DNA of 64,000 nt from Punctularia strigosozonata HHB-11173 SS5 (lineage: Eukaryota; Basidiomycota; Agaricomycetes; Corticiales; Punctulariaceae): positions 1,941,428 through 2,005,427 of the forward strand of contig NW_006767437.1 in the NCBI RefSeq assembly GCF_000264995.1, given 5' to 3'. Position numbers and translations under genes: made by a program. The notes beneath the pieces were generated by a model. It saw nothing but the letters and a program-made list of their open reading frames with translations, was not told where the DNA came from and did no database searches. Positions 1 to 12,201 of this stretch are shown here, piece after piece. Position 1 is the stretch's first letter. Each line of letters begins with the position of its first letter.

Positions 1-2426
1 GGCCTCCTCTGCCTGAGCGTGGTTGGCAAGGATGATATGTTCCATGCCCATAAAGAGCATCGGCAGATGAGACCTACGGCACGACACGTTAATTTGCGAA
101 ATGCAAGAACGCGCGCGCTCAGGTCGGCGTACCCAGGGAACATGCGCACACATGTCGAATAGGCCGTGACGCAATGGTCGTGTTCGCCTTCATACGAGAA
201 AGTATGGGCAAATGCAATCCATGCAGGGCCGAACCGTGGATCCATCAGAGAGGTCTTGCTACGTGATCTTCATGTCAAATTCGTTGTCGACATGATGGGT
301 CAAAATCTACACACCTGAAGTACTTCCTCGCTTCACTCCACTTCTTCTGGCTCATGTACCAAACCCCAACAGCGTACCAACTGATCGCCGACTCGGGTTC
401 CTTGTCGACAAGCTCGTGCGCAAGCACGAATAGCCTCGAGTGTAGGTGTCCAAGATGGTGCATACATGCCAGATGGAGAGGCATAGTCGGCACGTGCACT
501 GATACCAAACCCAGTATCCTATTGCAACATCACGGTCAGCGATAGTCCAGTCCGGCGATCAGAATGAACAGAGGTTACCGGGACGTGATGGCGAAACAGT
601 CTGCCCATCTGAACTGCGCATATAACGCGTCCGCAAACGCGTACAGCAAGTCTGGGTTATCCGCGAGCCCATATTCTTCCACCAGCCGTCGTCGAACAAG
701 TGTATGCTCTTCGGTGTGTTTATACTTCCGAAGACGAGATGTGTAGATGAGACGAACAAAGTCAGCATCTTCCGGTGTTTGCTGATTGAAGGCGAGTCCC
801 TCCACGAAATTCCACTCTGTCGGAGAGAAAGGTATTATTCCTGCGGTTATATCGCAGGGGTATAAGCGCACCTTCCTCCGGGGTCATCATTTCCCCGCTG
901 ACCAGTTGATCGAACGAGTCATAGCACTTCACGTCCAGAGCGAGTGCCTCCATGAAGCAGTTTTTCGCCGTCTCTCCTCTGCCGAGCTTCATCATTAGGA
1001 TCCCCCGAAGATGGCACATAGACGCCTCAATCTACCAAGGTTATTCAGCGAGACAGAAAGACGGAATGAGGGGCACCCTGACCTTAATGCCACCGTCCGT
1101 GTTGGGCAATTGGATGGTATTGTCGTCTAAATTCAGAACTTCATGAGCGTCCCTCCTGAGACGCGGTTATTACCCACCTAGATCTCTGAATGGGTTCGCC
1201 TCTCCCAGCATCTCCGTCGCCTCCGCCCACTTCCCTTGTCTCACCTGGCACTGCGCCGCCAGATACCGACATGCCACGCTCATATCTACCAACCTGCTCA
1301 CTTCGTCCTCACTGTCTCCCAGACCCTGGACGCCGTCGACGTTAACATTCCTCTCCGCAGCGACGTCGATCATCGCACTGGGCCCAACGGGGAGTCGCCC
1401 GTTCCCTATGCTCAGGCCTGTGCCGAGGTTTATGGGAAGGGACGCTGTGGGATTTAGACCCAGGTTGTTTCCTAGTCCGATTTCGATGGCAACGCCCAAT
1501 CCAGGAGGAGCTGGATTCGGAGCCGGAGCTACAGCAGGCGCCTTGCCCTTTCCTCCACCCGCTTGCGCCGCGGCGTGAAATGCGGATGGATGATTGACTT
1601 GCGCACCAAAGACGAAGGGTGCTGCCGATGGTCCATTGGCGCTTTGGTGTTGGTACTGGTTGGAAGGCCCTGCGACCTTCTCGTCCGGGAGACGTTGGGG
1701 AGATTGGCCAAAGACGGATGGGTGCGGTTTGGGCGGGAGGTTAGGTGGGCCGGCTGGGAACGGGCGGGTGAGGAGCTTTTCGGCGCGGGAGTATTGATTA
1801 GTGAAGAAGTATGTTTGAGCGAGCCAAAAGGCGTCATTCGGGTCGTCTACGGTAGGAAATTGGCGTTAGTCGGAGAAGTTGGATGTATGATGAGAAGACA
1901 TACTAGTCCAACTGAGCACCTTGTCGCCCCAGAATGCGGCGGTTTCGTATAGATGTTGCATCAGGGCATCGTGCCGCCACAACCGCATCCTATCTACGGC
2001 GGTCCACTCGAAGTCGTCCTCGTCCTCGTCCTCTTCCTGTTCGTCCGCGTCCATTGCACTTTCGCGCGTCTCGTTGTGTCCGTAGTCTTGGAACACATCC
2101 GTCGTATCCACAGCGAGCGGATGCCTCGCCTGGCTCTTGGACTTTTTGTGCCTGGGGCCCCGAGGCGATGACCGCGCGGGCGAGACGTATAAAGTTGACC
2201 GGCTCGGGTCGAGAGCATAGGAGGAGTACGAGCTGTTACGCGAGTGCGCATGGGATCGGGTGGGGTTGCGCGCGTTGGCGATGGTGCTGACGAGCGCTTG
2301 CGGACCGAAGGAGAATGAGCTGTCGATGGATCCTCGTGGACGGTGGCGTGAAGACGCTGGTGGCGAGGAAAGGCGAGGCATTGCAGGAACAGGAAATGGG
2401 ACGTTTGCAGGCGTGACAGGATCCAT
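1..2426 (-). CDS. CDC16: Anaphase-promoting complex subunit Cdc16/Apc6 (3' end cut off by the window edge)
   Basis: TPR scaffold subunit of the APC/C ubiquitin ligase, which acts in the nucleus on mitotic cyclins and securin. The start at 2426 opens a Ser/Pro-rich leader with a short acidic stretch, then a conserved segment containing [11 protein letters not shown]. Downstream exons, separated by short introns, carry TPR helices: residues around [19 protein letters not shown] near 600-700, and [25 protein letters not shown] near 310-390. The latter is the family's hallmark TPR motif (SWxAVGxYY...AR+Y). An intron begins at about position 311; the next exon reads [15 protein letters not shown] and the last visible one [15 protein letters not shown], matching the order in Cdc16/Cut9. 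The C-terminal TPRs and the stop lie left of position 1. Exon borders in the middle were not all resolved. Identity rests on motif order; no search was run. Confidence 0.88.
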
Positions 2427-5210
2427 GGTGCTTGATATCAGACGACGCGGAGTATAACAGAATACGATCGCGGCGCGCCTGTGGCTCTCTCTTGTTCACC
2501 TACCACGTGCGACGCGTTTAACTGACCTGCACCGTGCAGGCACGACAACAGCTCGAATCTTGTGAGCCTGTGCCTCGAGAGAAGAGTTTGCATCGCGGTA
2601 GAAAACCTTGTCCGGGCTCTCCCCGTCTGCAAGATCTTCAATCATGGCTGCGGTTGGTCGACAAATCGGATTCCCAAATTGCAACCTTCCAATCAATGCC
2701 AACGCCTACCTCCAGAGGTCCTGACGGATTTGCTTTCGGCTGACAGGTCATGGTATCGACCGTTCACATGCCCTGGTCGATGTTTCTCTCTCGACATCAG
2801 AACGTCCTCGTTGTGGATGAGCAACATGTACAGGGCCTCCAGTTCCTGCGCTTACACTACCCCATACGACTTTTTGTTGATTTTCGAATCAGAGATGATT
2901 TCCCCAACCACCATTGCCATAATCACGAACACCGTCCCCGCGACTGGGATAGACACGTTCTATATTTGAACTTCCAGCGCAGACCTGGCGAGCGTTGTTG
3001 GGGCACATTCCTGACGTATTCTACTTGACGATGATCGCAGGCGGTCGTACGATGGCTACTGTGCGCAATGTTTTAGGAGGGCCCTCCGATCGCAACGCCT
3101 GCGAAGTTATCTGCCCCGATTTACGGGCATCTGGTCTGGGAATATAGCCACACGTCCGCAATTGGCATTCATGTCAGTGGGACGGAGGATTTGGAGTGAT
3201 GGAGAGAACAGCCCAATTGTTGATCGTAACGCCCGCAAGAAGACCGGGGCTCGCCCGGGGAATATCATCCTCACATTGGCGAAAACACGGGCAAATATAG
3301 GTCGACCCTTGACGTCCGTGTCCATAATCGGCTCATACCTATACCTGTCCAATTTCCGAGAGGCGGACCAGATACGGGATCTTCGAAGCTTCGTTCCTAC
3401 CAGATTGATATGCGCCGGCCCCCCTTCCTAGTGAATGCCAATGTCGTCCAGCCGGGCCTGAGGATTCGTGCAGCAGCGCTGATGATGATGCCCGAGCCAA
3501 TACTTAAGTCTCCCGATGGTGTCTGCCCTGCCTTCCTGTATGTTATAGTACTTTCTCTTCACGGCTCGGAGCACTCGCTTTACGTTCATCAGAGCGTTGT
3601 CGCAATATTGTACGTGTCCCGCAACTCGGCGAGTTTAACATGAATGCGCGCAGATCTATACGGCTGTAGACTGGTATGTAGTAGTGATTGCACGACCGCA
3701 CTGTGCCTGCGTATGATACTTGACTGCATCGCAGATGGTGAGTTGTTCGATGTTTCAACCGACGTTACCCAGCCATGTCGCACTAGCGAGCACGACCTAC
3801 ATACTCACCTATTCTATTCTAGGATGTTTAGATCGACCCCGATACGTTTGGCAAGCACCACATACGATCAGAGCGCCCGTCTTCTCCATGAGGTTGTCTC
3901 TCAGTATTCCTGAGATGACGGTATATTAGAAGTAAAAACTCGGTGTCGTATGGACAAGTCCCCTTGCCACCAGATGAAGATGTCCATTCAAACAACCCAC
4001 CGACGAAAACATCAGCATGGAACTACCCCAACCTTAATAGATACGCCGTCATCGTGGGACTACGTACAGAGCATGCAACCCCACGCGATATGCATGTTGC
4101 TACTCAAGCATTCGACCGCTGCATCGTACCTGCTGCGTCGAAGATCCGAGTAGCCGGATATGGTACCGTCAAGAGTAGCTTGGGGGCGATCTGAGACGCT
4201 GCACGTAAGTATGCGTAACTCGGGGGACAGTCGATATGATCAGGGCACAGGTACGAACAGCTCGGCTGAGGGCCTGAGGCCGCTGACGGACGGTTTATCG
4301 CCGTTCATTTGGCGATACGGTTATGGCAACTCTGATTTGACTCTGATCCGCAGACTCCGCACGCTGTCGCTGCGTAGAAAGTTTATGCCGTGTCGGTAAC
4401 GATGCCGCCACAGAAACAGTCCGTCCACAGTACTGCTTTGCTTGAATATGCCTGCATGTGGGACATTTACAGAGGCTTAGTAGGGCCATCCATAATGATG
4501 TTCCACAATTGTGTCAATTTGGTGTCAGTAGTAACTTGCGGACGAAGATCGAGATCATCGGAGAGGCGAGCACGAGGATCACCGCCACTGTTCGTCGAAG
4601 GGAGTCAGCTTTCGTTTCCTATGGCGACCGGGGGTCACCACATTGCTAAGGTGCAATCTGACCGATCACCCCTCTCCGTTTCGCCTGCATCGCATCTACG
4701 TAACTCTCCTGAGGCTTCCTCCACGCGCGGGCGCAGCGCATGATCCAATTGCCCTCCTCTTGGCGCCGCTGCCGTTTGCTCCGAGAGCCGTAGCGAAAAG
4801 GCCGGGCCGACGTTCGTTTTGCCTTATCGCGAGTAAGGCTGCGTGCAGACGTAGGTACTAGGGACGGATCGCGCTGATCAGTACTGGAGAATACGTCGTT
4901 TCGAGGTCATCAAATTCATCGATGAGACGGACAAAGGTCTGACAACGAGGGCTTTTGGTAGCAAAGGCATCTTTCACCGCAACCTCGATCACGACCCCGC
5001 GCGATGCATCAATTAGAACAGCCTGGATGCTTCTTCTCGGAGAGCGCGCCAGGGTCCCATGCTTGTATAAAAGCTCAGGAGGATGGCCGTCGTCCCCCAG
5101 GTTGAACCTCATTTTCCTTCTTCACGTCTAACACTTTTCGAGCCCGGTGCTCTTCACTTATTTTCTACACAACCGATCACACTTTTTTCACGACAAACCT
5201 ATCATCACCA
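2427..5210. other. Gene-poor stretch, no gene recognised
   Basis: Only short open frames are seen on both strands (for example 2562-2969 plus, 3162-3431 plus, 4858-5112 minus, 84 codons). None shows a domain I recognise, and none links to a neighbour through clear splice sites. The 3162-3431 frame has protein-like composition and could be a remnant of a decayed gene. The last 150 bases hold the promoter of the secreted-protein gene that starts at 5211. Confidence 0.4.
5066..5071 (+). promoter_or_regulatory. TATA box of the cysteine-rich secreted protein gene
   Basis: TATAAA lies about 140 bp upstream of the ATG at 5211, and a pyrimidine-rich leader follows it. Position and sequence are typical of strongly expressed fungal genes. 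The transcription start is inferred, not seen. Confidence 0.5.
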
Positions 5211-5928
5211 ATGGCCCGTTTCTCCTTCCTCCAGGTCTTCCTCTTCGCCAACGGTACGTGCGCTCCCGACGCCCTTCCTCTCGCCTCTGACACGATCCCC
5301 CACCTAGTGGCGCTCATGGCTGCCGCGCAAGGCACCAAGTTCATCACCGAAGCGTGTGCGGCCGACAGCGAGTGCGCGTCCGGCTGCTGCGGTTTCAACT
5401 CTGGATTGTGTGCCGGCGCTGTGATCGCCCAGGAGCGTGACGGTGGCTGCGGCCACGGTGACGCCTTCCCCAACAACAACGCGGCGGTTGCGCTCCTCGG
5501 GCCCAACGCCGAGGCCGCGCCAGGCGTCCCGAAGGCGGGTGTCACCACCGCGGCGGCGGCGGATAACGCAGCTGCAGGTACGTCCCTATCTCCTTATTCC
5601 ATAGCCGCATTTGTTGACGATTTGCTCTCCAGCCACCACTTCGGTTGCCGCTGCTGCGGCTACGAGCGCCGCCGCTACCTCGGCTGCTCCGGGCACCAAG
5701 TTCATCACCGAGGCGTGCGCAAGCGACAGCGAGTGCGCGTCCAGCTGCTGTGGCTTCAACTCGGGCAAGTGCGCTGCCGGCGTCGTCGCCCAGGAGCGCG
5801 ACGGTGGCTGCGGCCACGGCGATGCCGTGCCCAACAACATCGCGGCGCAGAAGATCCAGGGCCCGAACGCGGAGAAGGCGCCGGGCGTTCCCCGGGCCCG
5901 CATGCTCCGCAACGTGATGCGCGTCTGA
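5211..5928 (+). CDS. Secreted protein with two tandem cysteine domains (BAS2-like)
   Basis: Three exons: 5211-5253, 5308-5577 and 5633-5928, with introns 5254-5307 and 5578-5632. Splicing exon 1 to exon 2 gives a clean signal peptide (MARFSFLQVFLFANVALMAA). Two near-identical modules follow, each with the pattern TKFITEACAxDSECASxCCGFNSG, then CAxxVxAQERDGGCGHGDAxPNN. The first is in exon 2 and the second in exon 3, joined by an Ala/Thr-rich linker. The module resembles small fungal secreted proteins around Magnaporthe BAS2 (biotrophy-associated secreted protein 2), which normally carry one copy. Role: extracellular, function unknown. The single-copy relatives are known from plant-associated fungi, but the family is also common in saprotrophs, so a virulence role should not be assumed. 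The C-terminus (MLRNVMRV) is basic. Confidence 0.85.
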
Positions 5929-7409
5929 ACATCCAATTGTGTAGTTTATTGTGAATAGAACGGCTTGTGTTAGACGTATACCTGGCTCTTGTGTGACGCC
6001 TCCGCTCCCATGAGTGTGATCAGAGACAAGGTATTTGGAGGATGTGATCTACGGAGCCGCCTCATACGTCTACCCCTCCATCGCCGCTGATCACTACGTC
6101 GACGTCCCAGTCCACGGCAGGCACCCTTTTCGTGCTGGTGCCGGTGTCGAATGTGGATAGATCGTGCCGCAGTACGTGCATTCAGAGAAAGCAGTGTATG
6201 TTTAACTGCTGCCCGATAGAACGGCGGTTTCGTGTAGTTATATTGCAATGAGCCTCCTCCGGTTTTCTTGCTTCCCGCGGTAACACGATTGTGATTGACA
6301 GCAGTATGTAAAGTCGATGTTGAGATGAACCGCTCAATATACAGACATGCCAGGTGAAGCTGGAAGTCGCTGTATGGGGCTGTGTCCTCGGTGTTCACTG
6401 ACACTACAGTGTAAAGGCACTGGTTGATGCACTCAAAACCGGCAGGCTCCTGCATTTCGCACATGCCACATTCTCTTTCTTTTGACCACCTACAACTATG
6501 TAAGCTACTACTTCCATACTGCACAAATTTTTTTGGATGAAATCTGGGCGGAAGTGAGCAATGAGGGTTGATCCGCCCAGGGGAGGCCTGGCGCGCATAA
6601 AACGTTCGTTGATGCAGTGGCAGTGCCCACGGCAACTGATGCAGCCATCACATCGGGTCACACCGTCGCTTTATGCCGGTAAGCTCTCACACGCTCCCAA
6701 GGCGCGTCGTGCGTTGGTGCATCACCCTCCGGTCTTCAGGATAGGCTCTGAGTTGCTACCCGCCACAGATGATCCTATGTCACTAATGAAAACTGCACCC
6801 GAGATATAAAACAATGCATTGGTGCTTTTTTGGAGGTTATCTGATTGTAATTGGAAGCGAAACAGGATGCACATCTTGTGGTACATACTCAAAACAGCCT
6901 GTTTGCGAAAGTGAACGATTTTTAGAAAATCAGAGAGTGCTTCGATTCGTTGGAAAACTCGGATCTAGTATATTCAAGCATGCATCTACCCCCTGATTTA
7001 ATCTCAGAACTCTCAGACGCTTCCTTCGTGTGGAATTGTCGTTTGCATCAAGGAGTGCGGCTGCATCAAGCAGTGCCTTTACACTGTACGGGCTGTTGCG
7101 CGGACCTGAGTGCGCCAACCTTGGCAGGTTTATCTGTCTCTGATGCGTCCGACGCGGTCTACTGCCGTTCCACATGGTCCATTCGTGTGAGCCATCTATG
7201 CTTTGCATTCAACTCGTGTTCATCGGTGCCATCGTCCGAGCCAGCATCTGCTCTGAATCTGAACACGGCCCTAGTCCATGAGGTTGCAACAGGCATAGCT
7301 TGGCCTTTTACATATATGCTCGGGCTTGTTCTGATGCCCGCACATATTGTACCCTCTCGTTGACTTCAATTGGGGTCTGACTACTACTACTACCACCACC
7401 ACCCCCACT
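5929..7409. other. Intergenic region between the secreted protein and the arrestin array
   Basis: No supported gene. A 221-codon minus-strand frame at 5970-6635 has no recognisable motif and lies over the presumed 3' UTR of the secreted-protein gene. The segment 6800-7000 is AT-rich. The last 100 bases contain a TATA-like ACATATATG near 7310 and an ACC/ACT-rich leader before the ATG at 7410. Confidence 0.5.
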
Positions 7410-9395
7410 ATGGACGGACCGCCGGACGACCTGCCCCCGCCGCACCCGGAGGCCCACCTCGCCGCCGCAGATCACGAAGAGCTACCCGCCTATGGCGAGC
7501 CTCCTCGCGCGCCCGAGCCGCGCATCCCGACAGGCAGCAGGCGCGAGCGCATCGAACACACGTACACGCTCACGAACAGGAACGATCGGCCGTGGTTGAC
7601 GCTCAAGCTACGGAGCCGCGCGCAGCAGCCGACCTACCTTCCGTACTACTTCGAGGGGGATGAAATCGCCGGGAATGTGGAGCTCAACTTGGAGAACGAG
7701 GACAGCATTCGTGAGGTTGCTGTCATTGTGCGTTACTGCTTGATTTGCGGTATCATCCTTTCTGAGCCTTTGTTCCTGTGCAGTTGAAGGGTCAAATCGG
7801 GAGCACGGCCTTGGACGCGATCACCTTCGTCAATATGCAGGAAGTCGTCTGGTCGACTGGAATGGGCGCCCCTCGTGCATTCCCGGTCTCAGAAGAGTCA
7901 GAGGCGGAACAAGCCAACAGCGCCCGTACCACACCCTCGCCTACACACGGTTCGACCACCTCCGCTTCCTCACGCGGGTCGTCACGTTCATCTTCGCGAG
8001 GCCCGAGCGCTTCCACCTCACCTGCAAACCCGTCATTTTTCACCTCGCCAAGGTTCCTCCGGCGCTCGTCCTCTTCGAGTGCCCCTGTGCACAGCGGCAA
8101 GCTCTTGGGCAAGTACGCATGGCCATTTTCGATGACGCTGCCCAAGTCAGTCACACTGCGCCAGAAGAACGATGTGGAAGGGAAAGCGTACGTCCTTCCG
8201 CCGTCGTTCAGCGAGCGCTCGGGCGTGCGCGTCACGATCCAGTACGAGCTGTACGTCAAAATTCGGCGCGGCAAACTGCGCGTGGATAGCAAGTGAGTTT
8301 GAGGCTCGCGAGCCTGTTTATATCTTTGCTGCTTCATATTATTGATCTCCCGTAATGTAGGGTGGGAACTGTGTTTGGATATACACCGATCAGCCAGCCA
8401 CCGCCACCCTCGATGTTGCGCCAGTTGGCGTATCAGGAGCATCTCCCGGCTCTTGTGGGTCCAGATGGAGATCCCGACGGCTTCGACGTCTCGGACCCTG
8501 CCACGATACACGCCAGGGTGTTCGACAGTCGCGATATCCAAGTAACTTGCAAGGTCAGTCAGAGCCGACCCGACGCATATGATCGCTTTTTCATGCTGAA
8601 TTTTCCTTTCACGCAGTTATGCCTCGCAAAACCTGTGGGTGCTCATTGGTCTCGCATCATGCTCGATAATTAAACGCGCGCGAACAGCTTACATACACCC
8701 GGGGCACGCCAATCCCGCTCGTGCTCTACGTAACCTGCCCCGACGCGCTCTCGCTCGACTTGCTCAACCCGGCCGTGCTGAGCAAAGCCGTACAGCTTCT
8801 CCGGCACGTCGCGCACAACCCGACGCCGGACGCGAACGCTAAGGCGAAGACGGCTCCGGCGATGGGGCGCCCCAACAGAGGTCCGAGCCGGCCTGGTGCG
8901 GCCGATGTCGGATTTACCGTAAGCTCCCGCTTATCTCTTCTGCTCCCAGAACTTATCTCTGCATCGTGCAATGTAGCTCGCAACCCACTTTGTTAAGTCG
9001 GCGGTGCTGTGGCCGCATATGGAGGGGACGGGCAGTCCAGAAGACTCGCATACACGCCGGTTTGATGGTGAGATTGTGCTCCCGAACGACCTAAAGCCGA
9101 CGAGCTCGCTCCTCCACTTTGACCTCCACGTTAGTCCCTGCCGTTCTCCCTCTCTACTTTCCCGCTTCTGATAGTCGTGTTACGTGTTCAGTACTCGGTG
9201 ACCCTCTTCCCACCCGTGGCGCCGTTCCTCGCGTGCGCAGACGAAGCGCCGCTCGTCTCGCGTAATGTTGAGATCGTCACGGCTTACGCGCGAGGGCCAA
9301 AGCCCCGTGCGATGTCTCCGCCCGGCTACGACCTCGGAACATGGACCCCGGCGTACGCGCCCAGTTTTCCTGTTGGGACGGCTTTTGTGGCGTAG
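7410..9395 (+). CDS. Arrestin-like protein, tandem paralogue A
   Basis: Seven exons: 7410-7727, 7784-8292, 8361-8553, 8617-8634, 8688-8918, 8977-9129 and 9192-9395. The start at 7410 (MDGPPDD) was chosen over an in-frame upstream ATG at 7347 because paralogue C starts with MDG at the same place. A Pro-rich head precedes the conserved segment ERIEHTYTLTN, then LTLKLRSRAQQPTYLP and FEGDEIAGNVEL, a beta-sandwich pattern like arrestin N-domains. Exon 2 contains a Ser/Thr-rich insert of about 70 residues (7900-8100) that the other two copies lack or shorten. Family knowledge: fungal alpha-arrestins act as adaptors in ubiquitin-dependent endocytosis of membrane transporters. No PPxY motif was seen, so that role is only inferred. 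The final exon ends with TAG at 9393-9395. Confidence 0.82.
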
Positions 9396-9839
9396 TCGTG
9401 TGCGTATTTGTATGTAGCTAGTTCCTCTTCTTTGGGTGGATATGGTTTTCGTTGTAACGTAGAGTACTGTATGCGCGTCTCTGTAGTTCACTGTGGGCCG
9501 GCTTCATTCACGCCGAAGCCGGCCTTCTGTACGTACGATGATCTACCCCTGTTGATCCCTTCTGTCATGATGGCAGCCGCAAGAAGGCCGAACAGCCATT
9601 CGCTATACATGCTAGGCATGGCTTCCCTGATCTAGCGCCCGACCAAGGTGTTTGACCGCAGCACTGACGGATACACCGCGCGACGTTTTGTACGATGTCG
9701 GACCTTCGTTGGCCGTTTACGTTCGTTATCTTCACCGCCAGTGCTTTCAATAGCAGAGTTGTGTCATGAACCGCCCCTCTTTGGACAAGACGGTTCAATT
9801 CGCTATGTAGCACTGATCATCCCCGGTGGAGTTCGCGAA

Positions 9840-9848
9840 TATATATAC
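9840..9848 (+). promoter_or_regulatory. TATA box that decides the start of arrestin paralogue B
   Basis: A TATATATAC-type box lies only about 25 bp before the first in-frame ATG at 9866. Transcription would therefore begin at or after that ATG, which favours the next in-frame ATG at 9923 as the real start. Confidence 0.5.
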
Positions 9849-9922
9849 AAACCACTGTTCATGCATTGATGGGGTGTCGTATCATTACACCTCGTCTGAG
9901 GTCTCTCCGACAGCGCATCTTC

Positions 9923-11603
9923 ATGGCGAATTATCTGGCCGACGTACGTTCGTCGAGCTCGTCGACTAGGGGTACTACTGCTGGGCCATCCCCGACCTAC
10001 CCGTTGCTCAGACGGCTCCCGAGACTGCCCGCATCTCTTGCGGTTATCCCTAATCGTGGACTCGAGAAGACCGAGCACACATATACACTCGCGAACGGGG
10101 AGGAGAAGCCATGGTTGAGACTGAAGTTGCGTAGTCGTGCCCAGAGATCGACCTCCTTACCCTCCTACTTCGAGGGTGAGGAAATTGCAGGGAGCGTGGA
10201 ACTGGACGCGGAGAGCCCGAACAAAATCAGAGAGGTCGTTGTGGTCGTACGTGACATGGACAGCCGAGGTTCCTTGTTCTTCTATCTGATCCAAGGATCT
10301 CATGCAGGTGAAAGGAAAGGTGGGTAGCGCGTCACTGCCTGCAAGTACGTTTGTAGAGATGAAGGAGGTCGTCTGGTCCACAACGTCGATAAGCCCACGG
10401 AACACTCCTCCCGCCGACAGCGAGTGCGCTCGACGACACTGTATCAACCTCACCGGAACCTGCTCCTGGCCGTTTTCGTTTCTGTTGCCCAAGCATGTGT
10501 TGCTGAAAGGCAAACAGTATCTGCTCCCGCCATCCTTCAGCGAACCGTCCGGAGTGCGCGTGAGCGTCCGGTATGGGATCTATGTTATGGTCCGGCGAGG
10601 CAGCTGGCAGGCGAGCACAAAGTAGGTAGACGTGCGGGGCGCTGAGAAGCGACAGTCCTGAATATTGTTTGACGCAGGATGGGGACGATGTTCGGATATA
10701 CGCCCGCCACCAGTGTGGCTCCGCCGTCCCTGCTTTGGACGCTCGCCGATAGGAAGCAGCACCTCAGCACTGACAGAGCCGGATTCCTGGGACCGACGGT
10801 TATGCGCGCTAGGGTGTTTCACGATCGCGTCGTGAAGCTAACATGTGAGGTGGGTGGCAGCTACGGCCCTTGGCGCGAGGATCAAATTTCTGACAAGATC
10901 CGTTGCATGCAGTTGTATCTCGCAAAGCCCGTGAGCGCCCGCTGCATCATGCTCCCGTTCGGGGGTGCGTGGCTGATCGAAAATGTCCAGCTCGCATACG
11001 CTCGTGGTACGGCTGTCCCCATCGTCATGTGGATAAGCTGCGCGGACTCCGCCGCGCTAGCGCTTCTCGCACCGGACGCGCTGAGTAAGGCGGTCCGGCT
11101 CCGCCGCCACGTCTGGTTTGACCCATTACTGGCCGGCCCTGAGGTGACGGTAAGCCTAACTGATCCCGCTAGCAGGCCTGATCCTATAACGAAACCCGTC
11201 CCCTACAATAGTGCGTGCAATCGGCGGAGTTCCGGTTGGTCGATGAAAGCGTCGACGAAACGGGTTTGAGTACTCGGCGGTTCGACGGCAGGATCGCCCT
11301 TCCCGAGGATCTCAGCCCGACCAGCGCACTTCCGCACTTCTTTCTCCAGGTTCGTCTCGCGCATCCTTTCCGTAATAAAGGGCCAACTAATGCTCGGATG
11401 CGGTGCGGCACTCTACACTGTAGTACTCCGTGGCACTCTTCGCCCCCGTCGTGCCTTGCTTCGTGTGCGTGAACGGTGGAGGTATGCCCCTCATAAGCCG
11501 TCATGTCGCCATAGTCGGCATGGGCGCACAGGTCGTGACCCAGGGTGATCAGCGCGCCCGAATGCACTATCGGGAGGTGATTGGGAGCCAATATGCAGCG
11601 TAA
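9923..11603 (+). CDS. Arrestin-like protein, tandem paralogue B
   Basis: Same architecture as its neighbours: exons 9923-10246, 10308-10621, 10678-10849, 10913-10930, 10991-11149, 11212-11349 and 11424-11603 (TAA). Conserved blocks in order are EKTEHTYTLAN, LRLKLRSRAQ, YFEGEEIAGSVEL, a KGKVGSASLPASTFVEMKEVVWS block in exon 2, MGTMFGYTP at the start of exon 3, YLAKP in the 18-nt exon 4, and YARGTAVPIV in exon 5. The Ser/Thr-rich insert of paralogue A is almost absent. Introns 3 (10850-10912, 63 nt) and 4 (10931-10990, 60 nt) are both multiples of three and free of stops, so a transcript retaining them would still be readable. I prefer splicing because the paralogues have introns at the same positions. 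Confidence 0.8.
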
Positions 11604-12201
11604 TCGGAGGAGGAGACCGCCGCATTGCGCGTGAGCATCCTTTCCACCGAGACGATACCGAACGGTCGAATTGGAGGAGAAATGATGTCATACGGACTTC
11701 GAGGTCGAAGACATGCCTGATTTCCGTCTGGAGTGCAGAGCCGAGCGGAGTACTAGTAGCCAAACCTATGCTGAACACAGTTTCATGGAGGGAAGAGAGC
11801 TGCGAGGTAACTCGCGGTAAGACCTGCTGTGACATGGCATCCCAGTCCCAACCGCGCACAGAATGGAGAAAACCGCGAGGCTTCCATGGCAGGCGGTGGT
11901 GTAGGGTTCAATGCGCGCTGGGCGATCATCGGTTCGAAAGCCAAGAATGAACCATGTATGTAAGATCATCCAACTTTAGGGCACCGCTCTCCAAACCTTC
12001 GCTCGGCATCCCTGTCCCTCATCGTGGCTGCGCTGGCAGTGCAGATCTCGCATTTGGCTGATGGACAGCGCACGTATTGCCACAGGTGCTTCGAGCTTGA
12101 TGCTGTCATCACGATCGTGAATGGGACTGGCGGATATAGATTGTGCTATCCATGCTGTGAAGGAATCGTGCAGCCCCAGCGAGGTCTCTCCTCAGCACCA
12201 C
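11604..12201. other. Spacer between arrestin paralogues B and C
   Basis: About 600 bp without a supported gene. Several short frames are present but none resembles the flanking family. It should contain the terminator of B and the promoter of C. I see no convincing TATA box close to the ATG at 12202. Confidence 0.4.

Noticed and set aside
5970-6635. 221-codon open frame on the minus strand
   Set aside because: No motif, no signal peptide; it overlaps the 3' region of the secreted-protein gene, and its composition differs from real proteins here.
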